From: Ferdinandcohnia sp047246645
GTDB taxonomy: Bacteria > Bacillota > Bacilli > Bacillales > Bacillaceae_L
Direction of reading: 5' to 3'
Assembly: GCF_047246645.1 (NCBI RefSeq)
Contig: NZ_JBFOKR010000013.1
Span: forward strand, 62,001 to 126,000
DNA length: 64,000 nucleotides
This document shows, piece by piece, positions 26,615-34,662 of this stretch; within the stretch, counting starts at the first letter, position 1; each line of letters opens with the position of its first letter. The notes beneath the pieces were generated by a model, which saw only the letters and a list, made by a program, of their open reading frames with translations, did not search any database and was not told the DNA's origin. The position numbers and the translations under genes were made by a program.

Positions 26615-28183
26615 TTAATCTGCCATGATCTTCTTTTTTTCAGTCTTAGTATCCTTTGTAATTATTTGATAATAATCGGTACGACGATCTTTTAAAGGAG
26701 TTTCCGTTCCAATATTTCGGTTTCGGCGAAGACTCTCTAGGTCAACCTCTCCAACAACAATCGTTTCTATATTCGGGTTACATTCTCCTACAATTCCATT
26801 ACTCGAAAAAGTAAAATCCGACGGTGAAAAAATTCCAGATTGGGCGTATTGCACATCTAGATGGGGAACATGTGATAAATTCCCCACCGTCCCTGCTATC
26901 ACAGTGTAAACTTGATTTTCAACCGCCCTAGCTTGTGAACAATATCTTACTCTTAAATACCCCTGTTGATCCTCTGCACTAAAAGGAGTAAAGATAATTT
27001 GCGCACCTTTATCAACAGCTATTCTTGCTAGTTCTGGGAATTGGATATCATAACTAATTAAAATTGATATTTTTCCACAGTCCGTGTTAAATACATGGAC
27101 TCCGTGTCCTGGTTGGACTCCCCACCACCTTCGTTCATCTGGTGTAATATGAAGCTTATATTGTTTGTCAATTGTACCGTCACGCCTAAATAAATAGCCT
27201 ACATTATAAATACAATTTCCCTCTTCAACAAAGTGTGAGCCGCCTACAATATTGATATTGTATTTTACGGCGAGCATAGAGAATAAATTGATATAATCCT
27301 CGGTGTACTCTGCAACTCTCTTAATCTGTTTACTTGGTACCTGTTCATCTATAAACGATAAAAGCTGCATGGTAAAAGTTTCAGGGAACACCGCGAAATC
27401 AGAACGAAAATTGGAACTCGCGTCTATGAAATATTCACATTGTGTTGCAAAATCTTTAAAGGACTTTATTTTTTTCATCATATATTGGATAACCGAAATT
27501 CTTACCGGTAAAGCCCTAGTGTAAATTCTTCTCGATTTATTTGGTAAATAATCTGGGTTATTCCACTCCATCAAGGTCGCATAACCTAAGGAGTCCTGAT
27601 CTGTTAAATAATTTGCATTTACACGTTTTAAAACAAATCCACTCATCATTTGAAATGTGAGAGCAGGGTCATAAATGTTTTGTTGTATGACTTGTTCTAC
27701 ATATTCTCTAGCAGACATTTTATCAGCATATTTGTGATAGTTTGATATTCTACCACCGATAATGATGCTCTCTAAGTTTTTCTGTTGCGCAAGCTTCCTA
27801 CGTGCTTCATACAAACGACGTCCAATTTTCATTCTCCGGTAATCAGGATGAACCATCACATCAATACCATATAAATTTTTCCCATGCGGATCATGGTTAC
27901 GAATATAGGAATTATCGCTAATTTCATTAAATGTATGCTTATCATCATACTCATCGAAGTCAACAATTAAACTCGAGCAGGAGCCAATAATTTTCCCGTC
28001 ATATTCCACACAAAATTGCCCTTCCGGAAAAACCGTCAGGTGGCTCTCGAGTTGGTCTCGTTCCCAAGACTCCATGTTTGGAAAACAAATTTTGGATAAC
28101 TCTATGATATCATCAATATCCTCATGCTTTATGTTTCGTAAAATGATCTTCTTTTCAAATTTCGAAAGATCGATGGTTGACAC
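26615..28183 (-). CDS. GNAT acetyltransferase-nitrilase fusion with Cys-to-Ser active site
   Basis: A 522-residue two-domain protein of the nitrilase branch fused to a GNAT (B. subtilis YhcX type). The GNAT domain (about 1-215) keeps the acetyl-CoA loop HPDYRRMKIGRRLYEAR. The nitrilase domain (about 225-505) keeps the glutamate (FPETF) and lysine (YKLHITPDE). At the nucleophile site it reads LISYDIQFPE with serine at residue 377 (codon AGT, 27053-27055) where canonical nitrilases have cysteine. Carbon-nitrogen hydrolysis is therefore doubtful while acyl transfer looks intact. It is the last gene of the PuuB-like/C45/aldehyde dehydrogenase operon. Confidence 0.88.
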   Translation of the reverse strand: MSTIDLSKFEKKIILRNIKHEDIDDIIELSKICFPNMESWERDQLESHLTVFPEGQFCVEYDGKIIGSCSSLIVDFDEYDDKHTFNEISDNSYIRNHDPHGKNLYGIDVMVHPDYRRMKIGRRLYEARRKLAQQKNLESIIIGGRISNYHKYADKMSAREYVEQVIQQNIYDPALTFQMMSGFVLKRVNANYLTDQDSLGYATLMEWNNPDYLPNKSRRIYTRALPVRISVIQYMMKKIKSFKDFATQCEYFIDASSNFRSDFAVFPETFTMQLLSFIDEQVPSKQIKRVAEYTEDYINLFSMLAVKYNINIVGGSHFVEEGNCIYNVGYLFRRDGTIDKQYKLHITPDERRWWGVQPGHGVHVFNTDCGKISILISYDIQFPELARIAVDKGAQIIFTPFSAEDQQGYLRVRYCSQARAVENQVYTVIAGTVGNLSHVPHLDVQYAQSGIFSPSDFTFSSNGIVGECNPNIETIVVGEVDLESLRRNRNIGTETPLKDRRTDYYQIITKDTKTEKKKIMAD

Positions 28184-28295
28184 AAATATCTACCCTTTCT
28201 TAGTAATAAGGTTTTTTGTAACTGTTTTAAAGCCAGCTTATCTAACGATGCACGTTAATAAGATGCGTGTTTTGGTATTGCTCATAGAACCTGAC

Positions 28296-29720
28296 TTACA
28301 TCTGAATGGAGACATACTTTTCTTCCAAGTATTCTTCCAGACCATATTTTCCGCCTTCTCTCCCGATACCACTCTCCTTCACTCCACCGAATGGGGCTTG
28401 TGCGACAACAGGTGTTGGGTCGTTTATTCCCACAATTCCATAATCTAACTCCCTCATAATACGGAGTGCTCTACTTAAATCCTTTGTATAACAGTAGGAT
28501 GCTAAACCATAGAGCTTGTGATTTGCTTTTTTAACCACTTCCTCTTCAGATGAAAATGATATAATCGGAGCGACTGGGCCAAATGTTTCTTCAGATAAAA
28601 TTTTCATATTCTCGTTGGCACCCTGGATAACTGTCGGCTCATAAAAGCTTCCTTTTAATCCCTCCTTAAAAGCCTGTTTTCCTCCACAGAGAAGCTTTCC
28701 ATTATTCTGCAGTGCATCCTCTACATGTTCTTCTACTTTTTCAAGTGCATGTTTATCAATAAGTGGGCCAACATCTACCCCTTCTTCGAGACCATTTCCA
28801 ATTGTAAGTTTACTAACTCTTTTGGCTAATTTTCTTCCAAATTCTTCAGCAACATTTTCTGCTACATAAATCCGGTTTGTACTGATGCAGGTTTGGCCAC
28901 AATTCTTAAACTTCGTCAACATAATTCCTTCTACCGCCAAATCTAAATCAGCATCTTCAAAAACAATAAAAGGCGCATGTCCTCCGAGTTCCATTGATAC
29001 TCTTTTCATTTGTGCTGCTGAATCTTTTATAAGTTTTTTTCCAACCTCCGTTGAACCAGTAAACGTAATTTTCTTTACTTCAGGATTGCTTGTCATTTCA
29101 CCTGCGATTTCTGAAGCAGAACCAATGACTAAGTTTGCTACTCCTTTAGGTAATTCAGCTTCGTGAAAGCATTCAAATACTTTCATTGCCGTTAGTGGGG
29201 TAGCTGATGCAGGCTTCAAAATCACCGTACAACCTGAAGCTAAAGCAGGTGAAAGTTTTCTTGTAATCATTGCAATAGGGAAGTTCCACGGTGTTATAGC
29301 AGCCGTAACTCCTACTGGTTCACGTAGTACCATTAAGTGCTTATCTGGATGTGAAGGTGTTAGTGTTTCTCCGTAGATTCGTTTAGCTTCTTCTGCATAC
29401 CAGTCTACGTAATCGATGGCAATTCCTATTTCACGGATTGCTTCTGGCAATGGCTTCCCCATCTCCGATGTCATGACAACAGCAATTTCATCGGTATTCT
29501 CACGTAAAAGCTGGGCAATTCTTTCAAGATATTGCCCTCGTTCCTTACCCGTTCTCCTTTTCCAAAGCGGAAATGCCTCTGCCGCCGCTGCTATTGCTTC
29601 ATTTGTTTCTTCTGCACCACCATATGCAACTTCTTGAACAAGTTCAGATGTCGCAGGGTTTGTTACTTGTAATGTTTTGCCTGAGTTAGAATTTCTCCAC
29701 TCGCCGTTAATATATAGCAT
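28296..29720 (-). CDS. Second succinate-semialdehyde dehydrogenase-like aldehyde dehydrogenase
   Basis: A 474-residue paralogue of the GabD at 14562-15992, with TPWNFPIAM, FTGSTEVGKK, MELGGHAPFIVF and the catalytic cysteine in GQTCISTNR. The nearest functional label is succinate-semialdehyde dehydrogenase. Its place in an operon with an amine oxidase and an amidohydrolase suggests that its true substrate may be an acyl-aminobutyraldehyde, as for PuuC. It starts 33 bp after the C45 gene; a 112-bp gap without a terminator separates it from the GNAT-nitrilase gene. Confidence 0.85.
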   Translation of the reverse strand: MLYINGEWRNSNSGKTLQVTNPATSELVQEVAYGGAEETNEAIAAAAEAFPLWKRRTGKERGQYLERIAQLLRENTDEIAVVMTSEMGKPLPEAIREIGIAIDYVDWYAEEAKRIYGETLTPSHPDKHLMVLREPVGVTAAITPWNFPIAMITRKLSPALASGCTVILKPASATPLTAMKVFECFHEAELPKGVANLVIGSASEIAGEMTSNPEVKKITFTGSTEVGKKLIKDSAAQMKRVSMELGGHAPFIVFEDADLDLAVEGIMLTKFKNCGQTCISTNRIYVAENVAEEFGRKLAKRVSKLTIGNGLEEGVDVGPLIDKHALEKVEEHVEDALQNNGKLLCGGKQAFKEGLKGSFYEPTVIQGANENMKILSEETFGPVAPIISFSSEEEVVKKANHKLYGLASYCYTKDLSRALRIMRELDYGIVGINDPTPVVAQAPFGGVKESGIGREGGKYGLEEYLEEKYVSIQM

Positions 29721-29753
29721 GGTTTCACTCCTTGTAAGATTTGATATTTATTT

Positions 29754-30830
29754 TTATATTTTTACATATGCCGTAGGTGTTGGTTTTCCAATACATAGCT
29801 GCATGGTTTGCTTTGAGAGATTCATGATAATTGAAAAGACGGTTTCCATTTGTCGGTGTTCTGGGGCTGAGGAATTTATGTAATGATTAATGGAGTTTGG
29901 GTAATTAAATGTGTCTGAAAACCATATTTTTAAGCTTTCTTCGTTAATTTTTTCACCAAATGTGATTGAAGCATTGATTAATTCCTCCGCTCGACTTTTT
30001 CGGATCATCGAATCTACGAATTTAAATTCATTCATATCTGATAGATACTTTTTAACTTTTGTAGAACAAATGTGATTCGTATGAACTACTATCCCGTCCT
30101 TACTTGGTATCATTTCCGTTCCAAATGGAGAAACCTCAAAATTTGCAGCACCTGATTGACCTTCCACTCCTTCACTCGCAATAAGGAAGTTAGCTGCTGA
30201 AGCAAGTTGATTATCTTTAATTTTTGAAATTGCTTCATGGAGTGAATGAGAATTTAGAACACTTCGTAGTGCTAAGTGAATGGGTACTTGAGTTGATTTT
30301 TTATCAGTCAATAACGCATTTAGGCAAATTCCAATTCCAGCAGAATTAAAACCTATTTTTCCAATTATTCCACCTTCTGTTACCATCTTAATTACTGGTT
30401 TTCCTACCTGTTCAATTTCAAGTAGTAACAGGCTTTTAGTTTGTGTCATTTTCCAGTCCCAATTTTGACCTATAATTGTATCTTTAGACGCAGGTGGAGT
30501 AATTGCAATTGCTGTACAACCATCAGAAAATCCTTTCCTGCCTGTTAATGCAATTTCACTTCTCGTGTTTAATACTAGAATATCCTCAAATTGAACTCCT
30601 GCCCCCTTCGCCACCCCTTCCATTTCCTCTATAAAGTCAGAGTTATACGCTTCAATTGCCGGTAAATGTTCTAAGGCAACTTCAACAGCATGTTTCCAGT
30701 TAATTTTGCTGTAGCCATAAAAAAGAGACTCATAGGTTTCCAGACTCTGAATAATTTCACTCTTTCCTTGTCTGCCATGCTCCTCTCCTATCTGTTGCGG
30801 AGTCCCCGACAGATGGATTTTTTTTATCAT
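29754..30830 (-). CDS. C45-family Ntn-hydrolase (acyl-CoA:6-APA acyltransferase-like)
   Basis: A 358-residue N-terminal-nucleophile hydrolase. It has the autocleavage site DGC at G104-C105 (isopenicillin N acyltransferase cleaves at G102-C103), then TAIAI, QNWDW and an NSAGIGICLNAL segment. The family includes isopenicillin N acyltransferase and the insect Tan hydrolase, which splits beta-alanyl-amines. Amide hydrolysis of an N-acylated polyamine product is thus plausible but inferred. Start: AAAGGA lies 9 bases before the ATG at 30830; an upstream in-frame start at 30848 has no site. It lies between the FAD oxidase and the second aldehyde dehydrogenase. Confidence 0.85.
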   Translation of the reverse strand: MIKKIHLSGTPQQIGEEHGRQGKSEIIQSLETYESLFYGYSKINWKHAVEVALEHLPAIEAYNSDFIEEMEGVAKGAGVQFEDILVLNTRSEIALTGRKGFSDGCTAIAITPPASKDTIIGQNWDWKMTQTKSLLLLEIEQVGKPVIKMVTEGGIIGKIGFNSAGIGICLNALLTDKKSTQVPIHLALRSVLNSHSLHEAISKIKDNQLASAANFLIASEGVEGQSGAANFEVSPFGTEMIPSKDGIVVHTNHICSTKVKKYLSDMNEFKFVDSMIRKSRAEELINASITFGEKINEESLKIWFSDTFNYPNSINHYINSSAPEHRQMETVFSIIMNLSKQTMQLCIGKPTPTAYVKI

Positions 30831-30923
30831 AATTACAAATCCTTTCATGTTGGATACGTTTAATTAATCCTTGCAAGTAATAACAATTTCTTACTATTGT
30901 ATGCACACATATTCAAATACCTT

Positions 30924-32198
30924 CTAGGATATAGCGTCCTTCATCTTAAAATAATACTTCATTAAACCAACTACCTTACCATGCTGACTAAAAAACGGAA
31001 TAGGGCGTAAATCATTTTTTTCAAAAGGATTATTCCCCTTGTTTTCCGACAGGATATTCTCAGCGAGTAGTTTCCCCATTAGGGTGGACATTGCCGCACC
31101 ATGCCCGGCATATCCAAATGCAAAGTGAGTTCCATCTTCGAGTTGGCCGATGTAAGGAAGCATATCCCTTGTGAAGCCAACCTTCCCACTCCAACTATAT
31201 TCAACTTTATGATTCTTTAACTCAGGAAATACTCGATTCATTCCTTCCTGCAGCTTTACAAACAATGGTCCTATATCAGAGCTAATTGACCTTCCTGACC
31301 CGCCGAATACGATTCGATTATCAGGGGTTCTTCGAAAATAATAAAGCATATGTTTTGTATCAAAAACAGCTCTATTTTTTGGGATTAATGATGACACTAA
31401 TTCCTCTGGCAGTCTTTCAGTAGCAATCATAATACTTTCAACAGGTATCACACTTCGAGAAATTGTTTTATGTAAATCTCCTGAATATGCATTTGTAACG
31501 ATAACTAAATGTTCTGCTGTAACCCTCCCTTCAGCTGTCTCAATTGTTACCTTATTACCTGGTAATTTCTTAATCTGAATTGCTTCTGAGTTTTCATACA
31601 CCTCTCCACCGAGGCTCTCTACAGTATCTGCCATACCTAGGACGTAGTTAAATGGATGGAAGGTTGCACTCTGCTCGTCAATACTTCCTCCATAATAAAA
31701 GTCTGTATTTAGTTCAGATTTCAGATCATTTTTTTCGATAACAGAAATTTTGTAATTAAAGTCTCGCGCAAGAGCCTCTTGCTCTTCTTTTAGCCATTGT
31801 ATATGCGACTCTTTAAACGCTGCATAAAGATGCCCAGAACGTTGAAAGGAACACGAGATCTTATTCTCCTTTGTAATTTTCTCAATTAAATCTATCGAGT
31901 CTAATGACATTTGAAGCATCTTTCTTGCAGTTTCTAACCCTCTTTTTTTGGCAAGCGCACTCATTGAATCAATAAAACCTGTTAATATTTGTCCCCCGTT
32001 TCTTCCGCTTGCACCGCTTCCGATATAGTTTTTTTCAAGAACAATTGTTTTTACATTTCTTTTTTGTAAGTGATAGGCAGTTGATAATCCTGTAAAGCCA
32101 CCACCAACAATGACAACATCACATTCTTTACTCCCTTTTAATGTAGTACGGTTTCTGGCAGGATTAGCCGTTACCTCCCACATTGACTGTTGTTTCAT
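30924..32198 (-). CDS. FAD-dependent amine oxidoreductase, PuuB-like
   Basis: A DAO-family flavoprotein of 424 residues with the FAD Rossmann motif CDVVIVGGGFTGLSTAYHL near residue 25, the GSGASGRNGGQ segment and a C-terminal FAFGYAGHGAAMSTLMG. Length and layout match gamma-glutamylputrescine oxidase PuuB. No gamma-glutamylputrescine synthetase (PuuA) gene is in the window, so the substrate may be a differently acylated or free polyamine. ATG at 32198 has AAGGGG 8 bases upstream and is chosen over the GTG at 32207. It is the first gene of a sigma-54-driven four-gene operon. Confidence 0.87.
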   Translation of the reverse strand: MKQQSMWEVTANPARNRTTLKGSKECDVVIVGGGFTGLSTAYHLQKRNVKTIVLEKNYIGSGASGRNGGQILTGFIDSMSALAKKRGLETARKMLQMSLDSIDLIEKITKENKISCSFQRSGHLYAAFKESHIQWLKEEQEALARDFNYKISVIEKNDLKSELNTDFYYGGSIDEQSATFHPFNYVLGMADTVESLGGEVYENSEAIQIKKLPGNKVTIETAEGRVTAEHLVIVTNAYSGDLHKTISRSVIPVESIMIATERLPEELVSSLIPKNRAVFDTKHMLYYFRRTPDNRIVFGGSGRSISSDIGPLFVKLQEGMNRVFPELKNHKVEYSWSGKVGFTRDMLPYIGQLEDGTHFAFGYAGHGAAMSTLMGKLLAENILSENKGNNPFEKNDLRPIPFFSQHGKVVGLMKYYFKMKDAIS

Positions 32199-32250
32199 TG
32201 GATTCACCCCTTATCTAAAAACCTAGCGAAACGATTCTATAACATCTTTA

Positions 32251-32266
32251 TGCAAGTAGCATACCA
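32251..32266 (-). promoter_or_regulatory. Sigma-54 promoter of the PuuB-like operon
   Basis: On the minus strand TGGTATGCTACTTGCA, canonical spacing, 53 bp upstream of the oxidase start. Confidence 0.88.
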
Positions 32267-32332
32267 AGGAAGTTTTTTACAATTAGTTACATACTGACTC
32301 TATAGCCAGTTACATAGTTAGTAGCAAGAGTG

Positions 32333-32371
32333 GTTATGCAAAATTGAATAAGTTATTCACTAGTGCATATC
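32333..32371. promoter_or_regulatory. Candidate activator-binding pair between oxidase operon and potB
   Basis: GTTATGCAAAATTGAATAAG (32333-32352) and GTTATTCACTAGTGCATATC (32352-32371) abut at the 19-bp period. They lie 67 bp from the minus-strand sigma-54 promoter and 51 bp from the plus-strand one. Confidence 0.75.
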
Positions 32372-32421
32372 TGTATATTCGGTATTTTCAAACATCATAA
32401 ATGGACTGCTTTTTTAAAACT

Positions 32422-32437
32422 TGGAATGATTCTTGCA
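32422..32437 (+). promoter_or_regulatory. Sigma-54 promoter of potB-potC
   Basis: TGGAATGATTCTTGCA, canonical GG/GC spacing, 37 bp upstream of potB. Confidence 0.87.
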
Positions 32438-32473
32438 TATTAGAATAGTAGATTAGTTGCAGGAGGGGTTGAA

Positions 32474-33394
32474 ATGAATAAAGAGGATTTGCCTACAAGC
32501 AGGCCGGTTGTTATTCATACACAGGGTGATAAAAAGAAAAAGATAGAAACCACTGGTCCTGTCTGGATGATATCACCTGTTGCATTATGGATGATTGCAT
32601 TTTTATTTATTCCTATTTTATTAATACTTATTGTTAGTTTTATGTCTAGAGGTACCTACGGTGGGATTGAATATGTATTTACACTGCAGAATTATGCACG
32701 TTTCTTTGATCCCTTATATCTAGACATCTTACTCATGTCGATTTTAATGGCTGCTGCAACCACTGGTATTTGTATTATTTTTGGATACCCGTTTGCCTAT
32801 CTAATTGCTCGTTCTTCTCCAAAATATCGCACATTATTATTATTTCTTGTCATCATTCCTTTTTGGACGAACTCGTTAATTCGTACATATGCCTGGATCA
32901 TCCTTTTGCGTACAGAAGGAGTAATTAATCATCTTCTTATGGGGCTCGGAATCATCTCAGAACCTCTTACGCTTCTTTATAACAGCGGCGCGATACTAAT
33001 TGGCCTTGTGTATACTCTATTTCCATTTATGGTGTTGCCTCTTTATGCATCGATCGAAAAGCTCGATAAGTCCTACCTGGAGGCTGCCAGTGATTTAGGT
33101 GCAAAGGGTTGGCAAACCTTTTTGAAAATAACTTTACCACTTACAATGCCTGGTATCGTTGCAGGTTCACTGCTTGTTTTCATACCAACATTAGGTCTAT
33201 TTTTTATCCCAGACCTAATGGGTGGTGCTAAAACCATGATGATCGGAAATTTAATTAAGAACCAGTTCCTAACAGCTAGAGATTGGCCATTCGGAGCTGC
33301 TTCTTCTGTAATTCTGGTCATTTTAACAATGATATTAATCTTTGTTTATTTACGTATATCAAAAGGGAATAAAGACGACTTGGGGGTGATGTAG
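32474..33394 (+). CDS. potB: Spermidine/putrescine ABC transporter permease PotB
   Basis: Inner-membrane permease of 306 residues with about six spans after a charged 30-residue N-terminus. The EAA loop reads YLEAASDLGAKGWQTFLKITLPLTMPG (about 197-223), which contacts PotA. AGGAGGGG precedes the ATG. potC follows after one base. It is divergent from the PuuB-like operon across a shared regulatory region. Confidence 0.93.
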   Translation: MNKEDLPTSRPVVIHTQGDKKKKIETTGPVWMISPVALWMIAFLFIPILLILIVSFMSRGTYGGIEYVFTLQNYARFFDPLYLDILLMSILMAAATTGICIIFGYPFAYLIARSSPKYRTLLLFLVIIPFWTNSLIRTYAWIILLRTEGVINHLLMGLGIISEPLTLLYNSGAILIGLVYTLFPFMVLPLYASIEKLDKSYLEAASDLGAKGWQTFLKITLPLTMPGIVAGSLLVFIPTLGLFFIPDLMGGAKTMMIGNLIKNQFLTARDWPFGAASSVILVILTMILIFVYLRISKGNKDDLGVM

Positions 33395-33395
33395 C

Positions 33396-34178
33396 ATGAC
33401 TTCTAAATTAGCAAAATGGTCTTCTATTATTTATGGTGCATTGATTTATTCGTTTCTGTATATCCCAATACTTATCTTAATTTTATTCTCATTTAATGAA
33501 TCTAAGCTTAATGCAGTTTGGACAGGATTCACTTTTGATTGGTATGCAAAACTTTGGACAAATACTGCAGTACTTGAAGCTGCTAAAATTACCATTATCG
33601 TTGCTATTGTCTCAACAATCGCTTCAACCATTTTAGGAACCCTTGTATCAGTAGGTATGTACAAATATCACTTCAAAGGGAAGTCTGCACTTGATGGAAT
33701 GCTCTATATTCCTCTCGTAATGTCCGAAATTGTTATGGGAATTGCCTTGCTCGCATTTTTTTCAATGGTAAAAATGCCTCTTGGCATATGGACACTCATC
33801 ATTTCACACATTACCTTTTGTATTCCTTATGTTGTAGTTGTTGTGCGTGCACGATTAAAAGGATTTGACCGTTCAGTTGAGGAAGCTGCAATGGATTTGG
33901 GGGCTAGCGAATGGCAAACCTTTCGACTCATTACATTGCCGATTATTGGTCCTGCGATCGTTGCGAGTGCATTATTATCTTTTACCATCTCATTAGACGA
34001 TGTGATTGTTAGTTTCTTTGTGGCTGGACCAGGAAGTACAACGTTGCCGCTACAAATTTTTTCGATGGTTCGATATGGTGTTACACCTGAAATAAATGCA
34101 TTATCTACTTTAATGCTTGTTGTCACACTAGTCGCTGTTATAATTGGTGAGCGTCTCCTGATGAAGAAAAATGTGTAA
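33396..34178 (+). CDS. potC: Spermidine/putrescine ABC transporter permease PotC
   Basis: The second permease, 260 residues, about six spans, with the EAA loop VEEAAMDLGASEWQTFRLITLPIIGPA. It is immediately downstream of potB. The family signature VPLVMSEIVMGIALL-like segment is present as IPLVMSEIVMGIALL. Confidence 0.93.
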   Translation: MTSKLAKWSSIIYGALIYSFLYIPILILILFSFNESKLNAVWTGFTFDWYAKLWTNTAVLEAAKITIIVAIVSTIASTILGTLVSVGMYKYHFKGKSALDGMLYIPLVMSEIVMGIALLAFFSMVKMPLGIWTLIISHITFCIPYVVVVVRARLKGFDRSVEEAAMDLGASEWQTFRLITLPIIGPAIVASALLSFTISLDDVIVSFFVAGPGSTTLPLQIFSMVRYGVTPEINALSTLMLVVTLVAVIIGERLLMKKNV

Positions 34179-34262
34179 GAAAACCATTGTAATAGGTAAC
34201 TATTACCATATAATAAGAATAAGACGTTGATTTTAAAATTTAATAGGGGGTGAATATTACTT

Positions 34263-34583
34263 TTGTATTCTCTTCTTGCCTACCTTTCTCTGTTCCTATT
34301 TTTAGTTACAACGGTTTTTGCCATTAAAGGGGCTCACAAATACTATTGGTTTGCTGCTCTATTTATTTATATTTTCAGCTTCCTAAGTGGTTTCTCAGTA
34401 GGACAACTTACAATTGGTTTAACATTTATTTTTTTAGTGCTTGCGATTGGTTATAGTTTCAAATGGATTAAAACTAGAATTCAAGTATTGTTAAGCACTG
34501 GAATAGGTTTTGTTCTTGCATACGTGGCAGTCGTTTACGTGGATGATGCATACTTGTTTTTCCCATTTAGATTTTTTATCTAA
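34263..34583 (+). CDS. Four-span membrane protein of unknown function (106 aa)
   Basis: Almost entirely hydrophobic with four predicted membrane segments and no recognised motif. The start is TTG at 34263, about 10 bases after GGGGGTG. It follows potC by 84 bp in the same direction with no terminator between, so it is probably transcribed with the permeases. It converges with potA. I do not recognise a family; a role in polyamine transport is only suggested by position. Confidence 0.65.
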   Translation: MYSLLAYLSLFLFLVTTVFAIKGAHKYYWFAALFIYIFSFLSGFSVGQLTIGLTFIFLVLAIGYSFKWIKTRIQVLLSTGIGFVLAYVAVVYVDDAYLFFPFRFFI

Positions 34584-34587
34584 TAAT

Positions 34588-34657
34588 AAAGAGCTCAGTT
34601 ATCTGAAATATGACTCCTTAAGCGAGTAGAAGTACATCTCAGATATCCAAGCTCTTT
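34588..34657. terminator. Bidirectional terminator between potBC unit and potA
   Basis: The outer stem AAAGAGCT (34588-34595) pairs with AGCTCTTT (34650-34657) and an inner stem TATCTGA pairs with TCAGATA. The T run follows on the plus strand and the A run mirrors it on the minus strand. Confidence 0.75.
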
Positions 34658-34662
34658 TTGGT

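Noticed and set aside
26615..28183. The GNAT-nitrilase gene as a second N-carbamoylputrescine amidase
   Set aside because: The nucleophile is serine, a GNAT domain is fused, and a canonical AguB is already present.
28184..28295. A diverged activator site (GCACG..CGTG) between the second aldehyde dehydrogenase and GNAT-nitrilase genes
   Set aside because: It does not fit the TTATKCA-N4-TGMATAA pattern and there is no promoter beside it.
30849..30923. A sigma-54 promoter directly upstream of the C45 gene (TTGTTATTACTTGCAAGG)
   Set aside because: It lacks the essential GG at -24; the gene is better explained as part of the oxidase operon.
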